Assembly: GCA_900319525.1 (NCBI GenBank)
Contig: ONOU01000020.1
Coordinates: 1-41,399 of the forward strand
Direction of reading: 5' to 3'
DNA: 41,399 bases
DNA from: an uncultured Prevotellaceae bacterium
GTDB lineage: Bacteria > Bacteroidota > Bacteroidia > Bacteroidales > Muribaculaceae
Both the position numbers and the translations under genes were made by a program. Of the stretch, positions 15,870 to 24,841 are shown piece after piece. Every line of letters starts with the position of its first letter. The stretch's first letter is position 1. The notes below the pieces were generated by a model, which ran no database searches, was not told where the DNA came from, and saw nothing but the letters and a program-made list of their open reading frames with translations.

Positions 15870-16373
15870 ATGGAGATTACGCTCGACGCTCTACTGCAAA
15901 GCCGTGACAACCGTCACGCGCTGCAACAGCAGTTACTACTGCAACACCCCGGTCACACCCTCGTGTGCCTGACCGTGGTGATGCCAGGAAGCGTCAAGCG
16001 TAATCTCTACTCGGTGGTGACCGCACAGGCGGCACTCACAGCGCTGCTCGACCGACTGGGTGAGCACGTATGCGCAACGCGCGCACGGGATCTGGTAACC
16101 GGTTATGAGGCCTACCTCATCACCGACTTGCCGGCACTGGAGGCCAAACGTGTGACCTGTGAAATTGAAGACAGCCACCCGTTAGGGCGGCTGTTCGACA
16201 TTGATGTCATGGGTGCCGATGGAGCCCCTATCAGCCGTCAGACGGTGGGTGGAGAGCCACGGCGTTGCCTGCTGTGTGAACACGAGTCACGCTGGTGCAT
16301 GCGCAACCACAGCCACTCTCAGGAGGAGCTGATGGCACACATCCAACAAGTGGTTGAAGACTATGTACGATAG
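15870..16373 (+). CDS. citX: Apo-citrate lyase phosphoribosyl-dephospho-CoA transferase
   Basis: Attaches the triphosphoribosyl-dephospho-CoA group to the Ser of CitD. The 167 residues carry the family marks: LVCLTVVMPGSVKRN near 31-45, PLGRLFDIDVMG near 109-120, and a C-terminal RRCLLCEHESRWCMR motif with Cys residues, then NHSHSQEEL. The length is slightly below E. coli CitX. Its last 11 bases overlap the start of the citC-citG gene. Confidence 0.95.
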   Translation: MEITLDALLQSRDNRHALQQQLLLQHPGHTLVCLTVVMPGSVKRNLYSVVTAQAALTALLDRLGEHVCATRARDLVTGYEAYLITDLPALEAKRVTCEIEDSHPLGRLFDIDVMGADGAPISRQTVGGEPRRCLLCEHESRWCMRNHSHSQEELMAHIQQVVEDYVR

Positions 16374-18129
16374 CAACTTTGAAATCTGCGACATGCCGCT
16401 CTCACTCAAGTCCAACCGGACTCGGGTGGAGCGTTTCCTTGCCGACAATGGCCTGCGTCTAGACGACGTGGACTACTATGCCGCCGCCACCGATGACGAC
16501 GGCAACATCATTGCAGGTGGTGGGTTGCAGGGTAACGTGATCAAGTGCATAGCCGTGGGCGAGGCAGCCCGCGAGACGGGACTGAGCAACCGCCTCATCA
16601 GCCACCTCATCGGCATGGCTACCCGGGATGGCGCCGACACGGTCAAGGTCTATACCAAACCCGATAACAGCGCCATCTTTGAGAGCATGGGCTTCCGCAT
16701 CATCGCCCAAGCCCCCAAAGCCATCCTGATGGAAAACGGTGTGAAAGGAATCAAGGCCTACACCGACTACCTGCATGACATGCGCGGTGACCGTCCTGAC
16801 GGTGCCACCGCCATCGTGATGAACGCCAACCCGTTCACGCTGGGACACCGCTACCTCATCAACAATGCGGCCCGGGAAGCGACGACACTCTATGTCATCG
16901 CCGTGAGAGAAGACCGTTCGTCGTTCAGCTACCGGGAACGTCTGGCAATGATCCAGGCAGGTTGTGAAGAGCTGGACAACGTGGTGGTGATTGAAGGCAG
17001 TGACTATGCCATCAGCGAGTTGACCTTCCCCACCTACTTCCTCAAGCAGGTAACCGACGCTACCGACACCCACATCACGCTGGATCTGGACTTGTTTGCC
17101 CGTCACATCGCACCCGCTCTGGGTGTGACCACACGTTGTGTGGGCAGCGAGCCCATCGATGCTTTGACAGCCCGCTACAACGAGCTCATGCAGGAGCAGT
17201 TGCCACAACGCGGCATCAAGGTCAAGACCATTGAGCGCCTGGTACTTGACGGCAAGCCCGTGAGTGCCTCACGCATGCGCCAATGGCTGGCCGACGGCTC
17301 ACTGAGTCAAGCCGCGGCACTGGTACCCCAGACAACCGACCCCTACCTCATCTCGCACCTGGCATGTGACGCCTTGCGCGCCGAGCTCAACACCACACCC
17401 AAGCCTGGCCTGGTGGACCGCAATGACAACGGTGCCCACCGCGACATGAACCTGGCCATGATGGACAGCAGCATCGACACGCTGCAACCGTTCTTCACGA
17501 GTCTGGCCCTGTATGGAAGCTCCTGTGGCGAGAACTTTGAGGTGCCTGACGCCCAAGAGGTGCGTCGCATCGGCATCGACGCCGAGGCCGCCATGCTCAA
17601 CACCACTGGCGGAGTCAACACCCATCGCGGCGCTCTGTTCGCCATGGGACTGACCACGCTGGCTGCAGCGTGGTGCCAAGTGCGCGACGTGCTGGTGGGC
17701 AGCAAGCAGTTGCGTGAACTCATCATGCAGGTCGCTGGACAATTCGCTCCCACGGCGGGCACCCACGGCAATGAAGCCGTGAATGCGCACCGTGTGACTG
17801 GAGCCCTCGACCTGGCCAAGGGTGGCTACACACAACTGTTCAACAACTGGTTGCCCGCTTATCGCGATTACCTGGCCCAGGACGCCTCTACAGCCCGCCA
17901 CCGCCTGCTGCTGCTCATCATGAGCCAGCTCGATGACACCAACGTCATCCACCGCGTGGGCTATGAGCAGGCACAACGCGTCAAGCAAGAAGCGCTGATG
18001 CTGCTCGACAATTACAGCACTGCCGGCATGGAGGCGATGAACCGCGACTACATCGCGCGCAATGTTTCCCCTGGCGGCAGCGCCGACATGGTGGCTCTCA
18101 CCATTTTTATTCACTCGATATTGAATTAA
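16363..18129 (+). CDS. citC-citG: Fused citrate lyase ligase (CitC) and triphosphoribosyl-dephospho-CoA synthase (CitG)
   Basis: One 588-residue chain with two complete activities. Residues 1 to about 325 are CitC, which acetylates the carrier arm using ATP and acetate: an N-terminal GNAT-like domain (GNVIKCIAVGEAARETGL near 57-74), then the nucleotidyltransferase motif NPFTLGHRYL at 156-165 and VSASRMR at 300-306. Residues about 330-588 are CitG, which makes the arm precursor from dephospho-CoA and ATP: TPKPGLVDRNDNGAHRDM at 345-362, GVNTHRGALFAMG at 417-429 and PTAGTHGNEA. No stop or frameshift separates them. I chose the ATG at 16363; a TTG 9 bases upstream also fits. The fusion needs confirmation as a single polypeptide. 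Confidence 0.93.
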   Translation: MYDSNFEICDMPLSLKSNRTRVERFLADNGLRLDDVDYYAAATDDDGNIIAGGGLQGNVIKCIAVGEAARETGLSNRLISHLIGMATRDGADTVKVYTKPDNSAIFESMGFRIIAQAPKAILMENGVKGIKAYTDYLHDMRGDRPDGATAIVMNANPFTLGHRYLINNAAREATTLYVIAVREDRSSFSYRERLAMIQAGCEELDNVVVIEGSDYAISELTFPTYFLKQVTDATDTHITLDLDLFARHIAPALGVTTRCVGSEPIDALTARYNELMQEQLPQRGIKVKTIERLVLDGKPVSASRMRQWLADGSLSQAAALVPQTTDPYLISHLACDALRAELNTTPKPGLVDRNDNGAHRDMNLAMMDSSIDTLQPFFTSLALYGSSCGENFEVPDAQEVRRIGIDAEAAMLNTTGGVNTHRGALFAMGLTTLAAAWCQVRDVLVGSKQLRELIMQVAGQFAPTAGTHGNEAVNAHRVTGALDLAKGGYTQLFNNWLPAYRDYLAQDASTARHRLLLLIMSQLDDTNVIHRVGYEQAQRVKQEALMLLDNYSTAGMEAMNRDYIARNVSPGGSADMVALTIFIHSILN

Positions 18130-18162
18130 TAACCCTATATCAATTAACATCTAAATTTTATC

Positions 18163-20409
18163 ATGGTAGAATTAATCAATCAAGGAGTTTACTTAATCAA
18201 CGGTAACGAAATTCGCACTGATGCCACTGGTCTTCCCACGCCTGACGAGGCTCGTGAGAACACCATCACCTACGGCATCCTGCGTTCACATGACGTGGAT
18301 GGCAGCAAGGGCAAGAAGATGCGCATCCGCTTTGACGCGATGATGTCGCACGACATCACCTACGTGGGCATTATCCAAACGGCCCGCGCCAGTGGTCTCG
18401 AGAAGTTCCCCCTGCCCTACGCTATGACCAACTGCCACAACTCGCTGTGCGCCGTGGGCGGCACCATCAACGAGGATGACCACGTGTTCGGTCTGTCGGC
18501 AGCCAAGAAGTATGGCGGCATCTACGTTCCCGCCAACCAGGCCGTTATCCACCAGTTTGCCCGCGAGGCAATGGTGAAGTGCGGTAACATGATTCTGGGT
18601 AGCGACAGCCACACCCGCTATGGTTCGCTCGGTAACATGGGCGTTGGCGAAGGTGGTGGTGAGCTCGTGAAGCAGCTGCTGCGCAACACTTGGGACATCA
18701 ATGCCCCCGAGGTTGTCCTGGTATGGTTGGAAGGCGCTCCCCGCAAGGGTGTAGGTCCCCACGATGTTGCTATCTCGCTCGTTAAGGCTACCTTCGAGAG
18801 CGGCTTTGTTAAGAACAAGGTGCTCGAGTTTGCAGGCCCTGGCGTGAAGAACCTGCCCATCGACTTCCGTAACGGTATCGACATCATGACCACCGAGACC
18901 ACCTGCTTGAGCTCAATCTGGGTTACCGACGACGAGGTGAAGCACCACTATGAGATTCACCAGCGTCCCGAGGACTTCAAGGTTCTGCAACCCGGTGAGG
19001 TGGCATACTATGACAGCATGATCAAGATTGACCTGAGCACTCAGGAGTGTATGATCGCTCTGCCTTACCACCCCAGCAACGCCTTCACTATCCACGAGCT
19101 GCAGGCCAATCCCACCGAGATCCTGCGCAAGGTCGAGGAGGATACCAAGAAGCGCTTCGGCGACAAGGTACAGTGCGACCTCGTTGACAAGGTGATGAAG
19201 GACGGCAAGGTACAGGCCGACCAGGGTATTATCGCTGGTTGCTCGGGCGGTACCTATGACAACCTGAGCGCTGCTGCCAGCATCATGCGCGGCAAGAGCA
19301 TCGGTAACGACTACTTCACCATGAGCGCTTATCCCCAGTCGGTTCCCGTTTACATGGCAGCCGTACGCCAGCACATCGTCGAGGAGCTGCTCGAGACTGG
19401 TACGATCATCAAGCCCGCCTTCTGCGGTCCTTGCTTCGGTGCCGGCGACGTTCCCAGCAACAATGGTCTGTCAATCCGTCACACCACCCGCAACTTCCCC
19501 AACCGCGAGGGTTCCAAGCCCGGTCAGGGTCAGATCTCGCTGGTTGCCCTGATGGATGCCCGCTCAATCGCTGCTACCGCAGCTAACGGAGGCGTCATCA
19601 CCGCTGCCACCGACGTTGACTACACCGACGACCACAAGCCCTACGAGTACGACGCCAAGATCTATGAGCGCCGCGTATATTACGGCTATGGCAAGGCTGA
19701 GGCCGACGTCGAGCTGCGCTATGGTCCCAACATCAAGGACTGGCCCAAGATGTATGCTATGGAGGACAACATGCTGCTCGAACTTGCAGCCGTTATCCAT
19801 GACAGCGTAACCACCACCGACGAGTTGATCCCCAGCGGTGAGACCTCGAGCTACCGCTCCAACCCCCTGAAGCTCTCTGAGTTCGCCCTGTCACGCCGCG
19901 TGCCTGAGTACGTAGGCCTAAGCAAGCGCATCCAGGAGCAGGATCACGAGCGCCGCGACGGCAAGTGCCCGCAGCACGTAATCGACGCCCTGGCAAAGGT
20001 TGGCGCTAAGCCCGAGAACACCTCGTTTGGCTCTTGCGTATTTGCCCACAAGCCCGGTGACGGTTCTGCACGTGAGCAGGCCGCTTCTTGCCAGAAGGTG
20101 CTCGGTGGCGACGCCAACATCTGCTACGAGTACGCTACCAAGCGCTATCGCAGCAACTGTATCAACTGGGGTATCGTGCCCTTCACCATCGCTCCCGATG
20201 TTGAGTTCAACTACAACCCCGGTGACATGGTATTCGTTCCCGGCATCCGTGAGGCCATCATCAGCGGCAAGGAGGAAATTGATGCCAAGGTTATCGCTGC
20301 CGACGGCGTGCATGACCTGCACCTCTTCTTCCAGAACCTGACCCAAGACGAGCGCACCATCCTCGCCGAGGGCTGCCTGATGAACTTCTACGCTTCACAG
20401 AAGAAGTAA
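18163..20409 (+). CDS. acnA: Aconitate hydratase, mitochondrial type
   Basis: Interconverts citrate and isocitrate through cis-aconitate with a 4Fe-4S cluster. The 748 residues have cluster Cys ligands at 360 (GCSGG), 421 and 424 (CGPCFGAG). By recall these closely match the ligand positions of mitochondrial aconitase (358, 421, 424). The SHTRYGSLGNMGVGEGGGE segment and the C-terminal swivel domain are present. Mitochondrial-like aconitase in an operon with icd and citrate synthase was described in Bacteroides fragilis. Here it follows the citrate lyase genes by 33 bases with no promoter or terminator between, so it is probably co-transcribed with them. Confidence 0.96.
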   Translation: MVELINQGVYLINGNEIRTDATGLPTPDEARENTITYGILRSHDVDGSKGKKMRIRFDAMMSHDITYVGIIQTARASGLEKFPLPYAMTNCHNSLCAVGGTINEDDHVFGLSAAKKYGGIYVPANQAVIHQFAREAMVKCGNMILGSDSHTRYGSLGNMGVGEGGGELVKQLLRNTWDINAPEVVLVWLEGAPRKGVGPHDVAISLVKATFESGFVKNKVLEFAGPGVKNLPIDFRNGIDIMTTETTCLSSIWVTDDEVKHHYEIHQRPEDFKVLQPGEVAYYDSMIKIDLSTQECMIALPYHPSNAFTIHELQANPTEILRKVEEDTKKRFGDKVQCDLVDKVMKDGKVQADQGIIAGCSGGTYDNLSAAASIMRGKSIGNDYFTMSAYPQSVPVYMAAVRQHIVEELLETGTIIKPAFCGPCFGAGDVPSNNGLSIRHTTRNFPNREGSKPGQGQISLVALMDARSIAATAANGGVITAATDVDYTDDHKPYEYDAKIYERRVYYGYGKAEADVELRYGPNIKDWPKMYAMEDNMLLELAAVIHDSVTTTDELIPSGETSSYRSNPLKLSEFALSRRVPEYVGLSKRIQEQDHERRDGKCPQHVIDALAKVGAKPENTSFGSCVFAHKPGDGSAREQAASCQKVLGGDANICYEYATKRYRSNCINWGIVPFTIAPDVEFNYNPGDMVFVPGIREAIISGKEEIDAKVIAADGVHDLHLFFQNLTQDERTILAEGCLMNFYASQKK

Positions 20410-20413
20410 TTTA

Positions 20414-20444
20414 TTCTGGTTCCAGGCAAGGGCCTGGAACCAGA
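20414..20444 (+). promoter_or_regulatory. Perfect 14-bp hairpin between acnA and icd
   Basis: ttctggttccaggc (20414-20427) pairs fully with 20431-20444 around a 3-base loop. There is no T tract afterwards, so it is more likely an mRNA stabiliser, processing site or attenuator than a full terminator. No TAnnTTTG box lies between it and icd. Confidence 0.7.
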
Positions 20445-20532
20445 AGATTAGAGATTCTAGCTTGAACTCTTAAAAACAATAGAAACAACAATTATCAATC
20501 TTTTATAAACCAAACTGATTTAATTTATCAAG

Positions 20533-21747
20533 ATGGAGAAAATTAAAATGACGACCCCCATCGTGGAGATGGACGGTGACGAGATGACCCGCATCCTGTG
20601 GAAGATGATCAAGGACGACCTTATCCTTCCGTTTGTTGATCTCAAGAGTGAGTACTATGACCTGGGTCTGGTAAAGCGCGACGAGACTGGTGACAAGATC
20701 ACCGTCGAGGCTGCCGAGGCTACCAAGAAGTATGGTGTTGCCGTTAAGTGCGCCACCATCACCCCCAACCTGAAGCGTATGGACGAGTACAAGCTGCACG
20801 AGATGTGGAAGAGCCCCAACGGCACCATCCGTTCGATTCTCGACGGTACCGTATTCCGCGCTCCCATCACCATCCCCAGCATCCACCCCGTTGTAAAGAA
20901 CTGGGAGAAGCCCATCACCATCGCTCGTCATGCTTATGGCGACGTTTACAAGAGTGTTGAGCTGCGTGCCGACGAGCCCGGTACCGCCAAGTTGGTCTTT
21001 GACGGCGTTAGCGGCAAGCACGAGGAGATCGTTATCCACGAGTTCAAGGGCGAGGGCGTCCTCCAGGGTATGCACAACCTGGACAAGTCCATCCGTTCGT
21101 TTGCTCACAGCTGCTTCAAGTATGCTATCGACACCAAGCAGGATCTGTGGTTCTCGACCAAGGACACCATCAGCAAGAAGTATGACGCTCAGTTCCGCAT
21201 CATCTTTGAGGAGGTTTACGAGCAGAACTACAAGGCTGAGTTCGAGAAGCTGGGTCTGGAGTACTTCTACACCCTGATCGACGACGCTGTTGCTCGCGTG
21301 ATCCGCAGCAAGGGTGGTTACATCTGGGCTTGCAAGAACTACGACGGCGACGTGATGAGCGACATGGTCAGCACCGCTTTCGGTTCACTGGCTATGATGA
21401 CCAGTGTGCTGGTTAGCCCCGACGGCAACTACGAGTATGAGGCTGCTCACGGCACCGTGACCCGCCACTACTACAAGTACCTCAATGGCGAGGAGACCTC
21501 GACCAACCCCATGGCTACCATCTTTGCATGGAGCGGTGCCCTGCGCAAGCGCGGCGAGAAGGACGGTCTCAAGGACCTCATGAACTTCGGTGACCAGCTC
21601 GAGGCTGCTTGCTTCGACACCCTGAACGCCGGTATCGTGACCAAGGACCTCGTGAACCTGATGGAAGGTGTTGAGGCCAAGGCCGTGAACAGCGCCGACT
21701 TCATCAAGGCCATCCGCGCCAACCTCGAGAAGCGCCTGGGCTGCTAA
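20533..21747 (+). CDS. icd: NADP-dependent isocitrate dehydrogenase, eukaryotic type
   Basis: Oxidatively decarboxylates isocitrate to 2-oxoglutarate. The 404 residues belong to the dimeric type with TPIVEMDGDEMTRILW at the N-terminus, KSPNGTIRSILDGTVFR (substrate-phosphate loop, Ser), and NYDGDVMSDMVSTAFGSL (metal-binding Asp residues). HGTVTRHYYK keeps the Arg-His pair that binds the NADP 2'-phosphate in animal IDH, so NADP use is likely. It follows acnA by 123 bases. In B. fragilis citrate synthase is part of this operon; here a terminator follows directly. Confidence 0.97.
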   Translation: MEKIKMTTPIVEMDGDEMTRILWKMIKDDLILPFVDLKSEYYDLGLVKRDETGDKITVEAAEATKKYGVAVKCATITPNLKRMDEYKLHEMWKSPNGTIRSILDGTVFRAPITIPSIHPVVKNWEKPITIARHAYGDVYKSVELRADEPGTAKLVFDGVSGKHEEIVIHEFKGEGVLQGMHNLDKSIRSFAHSCFKYAIDTKQDLWFSTKDTISKKYDAQFRIIFEEVYEQNYKAEFEKLGLEYFYTLIDDAVARVIRSKGGYIWACKNYDGDVMSDMVSTAFGSLAMMTSVLVSPDGNYEYEAAHGTVTRHYYKYLNGEETSTNPMATIFAWSGALRKRGEKDGLKDLMNFGDQLEAACFDTLNAGIVTKDLVNLMEGVEAKAVNSADFIKAIRANLEKRLGC

Positions 21748-21770
21748 TCCCCTGACGTTTCCTTGACAAT

Positions 21771-22240
21771 TTAGACGAGAGAGCCCCACGCCCGTGAGGC
21801 CCTCTCGCTTTTTCTTGTCAAACCTAATGATTTCATTATATCGCCATTCCACAGCGCCTTGAAGAACTCCAGCACAGGCCACACCTCTACTCGATTGATT
21901 ACACGACAGGCTGCATCGAGCAAAATGATGATATTCCGAGCTGCTGGATGCCCCTCGGCAAAGGCCCTCAGACCTTTTATGTGACAAGGCTGGACTTCAT
22001 TTGATGATTTAACTTCTATAGCTTCTTCGGCATCACCGTACACTACATCCACTTCATAGCCTGAGGCCGTGCGCCAATAGCTCAACTGCTTGCGTTGACG
22101 AGTGTAGGACACATAGGCGAAAAGTTCCTGCACAATCAAGTGCTCTAACGCATGGCCTAAGTCTGCCGATCCTGGCTCCAATTGCCTTAGGTTACACAGA
22201 TAATTGACAATTCCCTTATCAAAAAAACAAAACCCACCGA
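21771..22240 (-). pseudogene. Remnant of an ATPase with DUF4143 domain (C-terminal part)
   Basis: The minus strand encodes the C-terminal DUF4143 region of a bacterial AAA ATPase family: CFFDKGIVNYL, then LEPGSADLGHALEHLIVQEL, SYWRTASGYEVDVVYG and EAIEVKSSNEV (the nuclease-like E-V-D...E-V-K pattern). Similarity begins near 22240. Upstream the same frame gives unrelated residues and then a stop, and the whole N-terminal ATPase domain is missing, so the gene is truncated. An apparent start at 22181 is a TTG inside the domain. Its 3' end overlaps the icd terminator. Confidence 0.8.
21776..21813 (+). terminator. Intrinsic terminator of the cit-acn-icd cluster
   Basis: The stem cgagag/ctctcg (21776-21781 with 21802-21807) continues after one A-C mismatch into gcc/ggc and a small inner cac/gtg helix. 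T5 follows at 21809-21813. Confidence 0.85.
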
Positions 22241-22298
22241 AAAACTGACAATAACAATAATTCCCTCAAAAACGGGGAAATAATGAGAAAAAAATCTA

Positions 22299-22306
22299 TA
22301 ACTTTG
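22299..22306 (+). promoter_or_regulatory. -7 box upstream of the 155-residue unknown protein
   Basis: TAACTTTG, 17 bases before the ATG. No -33 TTTG is found at 19-20 bp. The leader would be about 11 bases. Confidence 0.55.
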
Positions 22307-22323
22307 CAGTAAAAAGGCAGACT

Positions 22324-22791
22324 ATGATCAAAGACAAGAAAAAGGGGCTTGTGCTCAACGAGGGATACAACGACTTCAAACTTGGGAGCAATGTGTCGGA
22401 ATATCTGGACAGGCCGCACTCATTGCGGCATTTTGAGCCGACTTTCCTTAGCGACACCTACCATTTTGATGACGAAGATATCGACTTGTGGTGTAACGAG
22501 GATGGCACCATCTACACCATCCGCTGTCTATCGTCATGCACCTATAACGGAATTGAGCTCATCGGGATGGCTTATGACGATTTCACGAAGTTGATGCAAG
22601 TTGATAGCCCTGACGAAGTGGATGCCCTCTACATGATGGATGCCAATGGCAAGGGCCATAGCGAGGATGTCACTGGCTTCTACAGTCTGGGGCTAAAAGT
22701 GTGGTTTGATAATCAAAAAAACAGCATCTACGTGGATGACATTTCTGGACCCATTGTGAACGTATTTATCGTCAGTTCATTTGATGAATGA
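22324..22791 (+). CDS. Unrecognised 155-residue protein
   Basis: I do not recognise the family. The protein is acidic, cytoplasmic (no signal peptide or membrane segment) and of mixed alpha/beta character. It has an Asp-rich stretch (YHFDDEDIDLWCNEDGTIY near 51-69) and two Cys nearby. Size, acidity and position beside a broken gene recall immunity or bacteriophage-defence accessory proteins, but this is only a guess. A -7 box precedes it, and it ends 256 bases before the next gene. Codon use resembles genuine genes, and no long ORF competes on the other strand. Confidence 0.75.
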   Translation: MIKDKKKGLVLNEGYNDFKLGSNVSEYLDRPHSLRHFEPTFLSDTYHFDDEDIDLWCNEDGTIYTIRCLSSCTYNGIELIGMAYDDFTKLMQVDSPDEVDALYMMDANGKGHSEDVTGFYSLGLKVWFDNQKNSIYVDDISGPIVNVFIVSSFDE

Positions 22792-22964
22792 GAACCGCTA
22801 TTGTGTTCACGGTGCAATCCACAAGTATTCTATCTGGTTTATCGCTATCGCATACAACGGGATTAACGAGGCCCGTCATCATCTCCAAGGCTCACGCTGC
22901 CATCACAAACTGACCCTTGTCACCCAGAAAGATAATTCAAAAAGGAAAAAACTAACACTAAGAG

Positions 22965-22993
22965 TTGTTTCTGCACATTTTTTTATACATTTG
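22965..22993 (+). promoter_or_regulatory. Promoter of the secreted 542-residue protein
   Basis: TTG at 22965-22967 and TACATTTG at 22986-22993, 18 bp apart. The start near 22999 gives a leader of about 50 bases. Confidence 0.65.
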
Positions 22994-23047
22994 CAGTGGA
23001 ATAACCAATACCAATAGTATTATGTAACTTTAAAAAATGACTGTTTT

Positions 23048-24676
23048 ATGAAAAGATTGATTACACTGATTACACTTGTGGCAGCATTGATGCTGCCAGG
23101 TATAGCCAGCGCTCAACGCATGCCCGTCAAGAGCGGCATGAGGTTGTCGCAGTTCAAGGCTCCCGCAGCCGCTCCCGCACGTGTCGAGGAAGAACCCATT
23201 ATGGAAGCACCCGAGGGTACCTTGTATGACAACATGTATGCCTCGTCGTATGCTTACGGCCTGGGCTGGGGCGACATCTACATCCAGAATGTGGATGGCG
23301 GCATCGGCAAGGTGGTCGAAGGCACCGACGGCAACCTGTACATCTACAATCCCATCTCACAGGGCTACATCTGGTTCTCCATCCTGCCCTGGATCAAGGC
23401 TGAGCCGGCAGGCGACGGCAAGTATGTCGCAAAACTGCCTCAACTCTACATCATCGACGTGGGCGACCCGTACTATGCCTACTGCATGCACTATGACGAG
23501 GATGAGGGTATGCCCGTTGTAGAGGAGGAAGGTGAAATCGAGTTCACTTGGGAAAACGGTGTGCTCACCCAGCTGGGCGACAAGTTCATCGGCCTGTGTG
23601 ACGCCACGGCCGACTGGTTCTACATGGCCGACCAGCACATCGTCTATAAGCCCCAAACCGATGAGCCCATCACGCTATCAGACAGCGAGTACTACATGCA
23701 GTCCTACACGATGACCTACCTGTCTGATCCCACCGACCTGACCCAGACCAAGGAACGCATCGTCGATGTTGTAATTGATGGCGAAGACATCTACCTGGGT
23801 TACCTCAACAACAACAATCCCGATGCATTCATCAAGGGTAAACTGGTTGACGGCAAGGCCACCTTCCCCACCCGCCAGTACCTGGGCGTTGACGCCTACT
23901 ACAACGGACACATCTACGTGCTCACGGCAGATGCCTTTGTGGACAGCGAGACCTATAGCAGCCCCGTGTTCAATTACAACCTGAACGACGAGATTGTCTT
24001 TAATGTTGATGAAGAGGCCCAGAACCTCGTAGCCGAGTGGCCTGCATCCATGGTCACCAATGTCGGCCCCAGCACGCTGTCTATCATCAACGACTATGTC
24101 GCTCCTGGACTCGTTGCATTTGAGGAGTATCCTGGCGTTCCCGCCACGCCCCTCCTCAGTGCCGATGATATCACAGTCAACACTACCGCTGGCTGGATGG
24201 CGCTGCGCTTCACCATCCCCACCGTTGACGTTGACGGCTTCAAGCTCAACGAGAACAAGTTGTATTACAACATCATCCTCGACGATGAGGTATTCACCTT
24301 TGACCCTGAGCTCTACATCGGCCTGCCGGCTCCGATGACCGACATTCCCTACAACTTTGAGGACAATGTCAACTTTGACATCTACATCAGCGGCAACGGT
24401 GTCCACACGGTTTATCTCTACACCACCAACTTTGAGATGGTAGGCGTTCAGAGCATCTACACCGCCGGCGGTGAGGTGAACCGTTCAGACATTGCCTATG
24501 TTGCCAACCCGATCCCCTCGGGCATCAACGAGGTGGGCACCGGCGCACAGGTTGTTGATACCCGCTACTATGACCTGACCGGCCGCGAGCTGCCCGCAGC
24601 TCCCTCAACAGGCCTCTACCTGCAGCGTGCCACCTACAGCGATGGCACCACCGCAACCATCAAGGTAGTGAAATAA
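23048..24676 (+). CDS. Secreted protein with type-IX-like C-terminal domain, function unknown
   Basis: 542 residues. A signal peptide (MKRLITLITLVAALMLPGIASA, cut near residue 22) is followed by an Ala/Pro-rich linker and a large region rich in Tyr, Asp and aromatic residues, likely beta-structured. The end (YYDLTGRELP... GLYLQRATY... IKVVK, about 490-542) resembles the short C-terminal domain by which Bacteroidota proteins are exported through the type IX system or left on the surface. I find no catalytic motif. It is a single gene with its own promoter and a hairpin terminator. Confidence 0.8.
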   Translation: MKRLITLITLVAALMLPGIASAQRMPVKSGMRLSQFKAPAAAPARVEEEPIMEAPEGTLYDNMYASSYAYGLGWGDIYIQNVDGGIGKVVEGTDGNLYIYNPISQGYIWFSILPWIKAEPAGDGKYVAKLPQLYIIDVGDPYYAYCMHYDEDEGMPVVEEEGEIEFTWENGVLTQLGDKFIGLCDATADWFYMADQHIVYKPQTDEPITLSDSEYYMQSYTMTYLSDPTDLTQTKERIVDVVIDGEDIYLGYLNNNNPDAFIKGKLVDGKATFPTRQYLGVDAYYNGHIYVLTADAFVDSETYSSPVFNYNLNDEIVFNVDEEAQNLVAEWPASMVTNVGPSTLSIINDYVAPGLVAFEEYPGVPATPLLSADDITVNTTAGWMALRFTIPTVDVDGFKLNENKLYYNIILDDEVFTFDPELYIGLPAPMTDIPYNFEDNVNFDIYISGNGVHTVYLYTTNFEMVGVQSIYTAGGEVNRSDIAYVANPIPSGINEVGTGAQVVDTRYYDLTGRELPAAPSTGLYLQRATYSDGTTATIKVVK

Positions 24677-24704
24677 TCCATCACAGCAATTTGACACCAA
24701 CAAG

Positions 24705-24736
24705 GGGCTGCGGCACGCGATGTTGTGCCGCAGCCC
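24705..24736 (+). terminator. Strong hairpin after the secreted protein
   Basis: gggctgcggcac (24705-24716) pairs perfectly with 24725-24736 around an 8-base loop. It is followed by ttgataatgcc, with no proper T tract, so termination is likely but not certain. Confidence 0.6.
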
Positions 24737-24806
24737 TTGATAATGCCCTTGCTGCCCGATGATGGCTTTTTCTCATGAGCACATCAATAGGGAAAAGAAA
24801 ATTCAT

Positions 24807-24814
24807 TATCTTTG
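24807..24814 (+). promoter_or_regulatory. -7 box of the corA promoter
   Basis: TATCTTTG, 28 bases before the corA ATG. The -33 region has no clear TTTG. Confidence 0.55.
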
Positions 24815-24841
24815 CATGATTAAACATGGAGGGACAGCATT

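Noticed and set aside
22781-23017. 78-residue frame after the unknown protein
   Set aside because: It overlaps the preceding gene and reads through the promoter at 22965-22993; the sequence is not protein-like.
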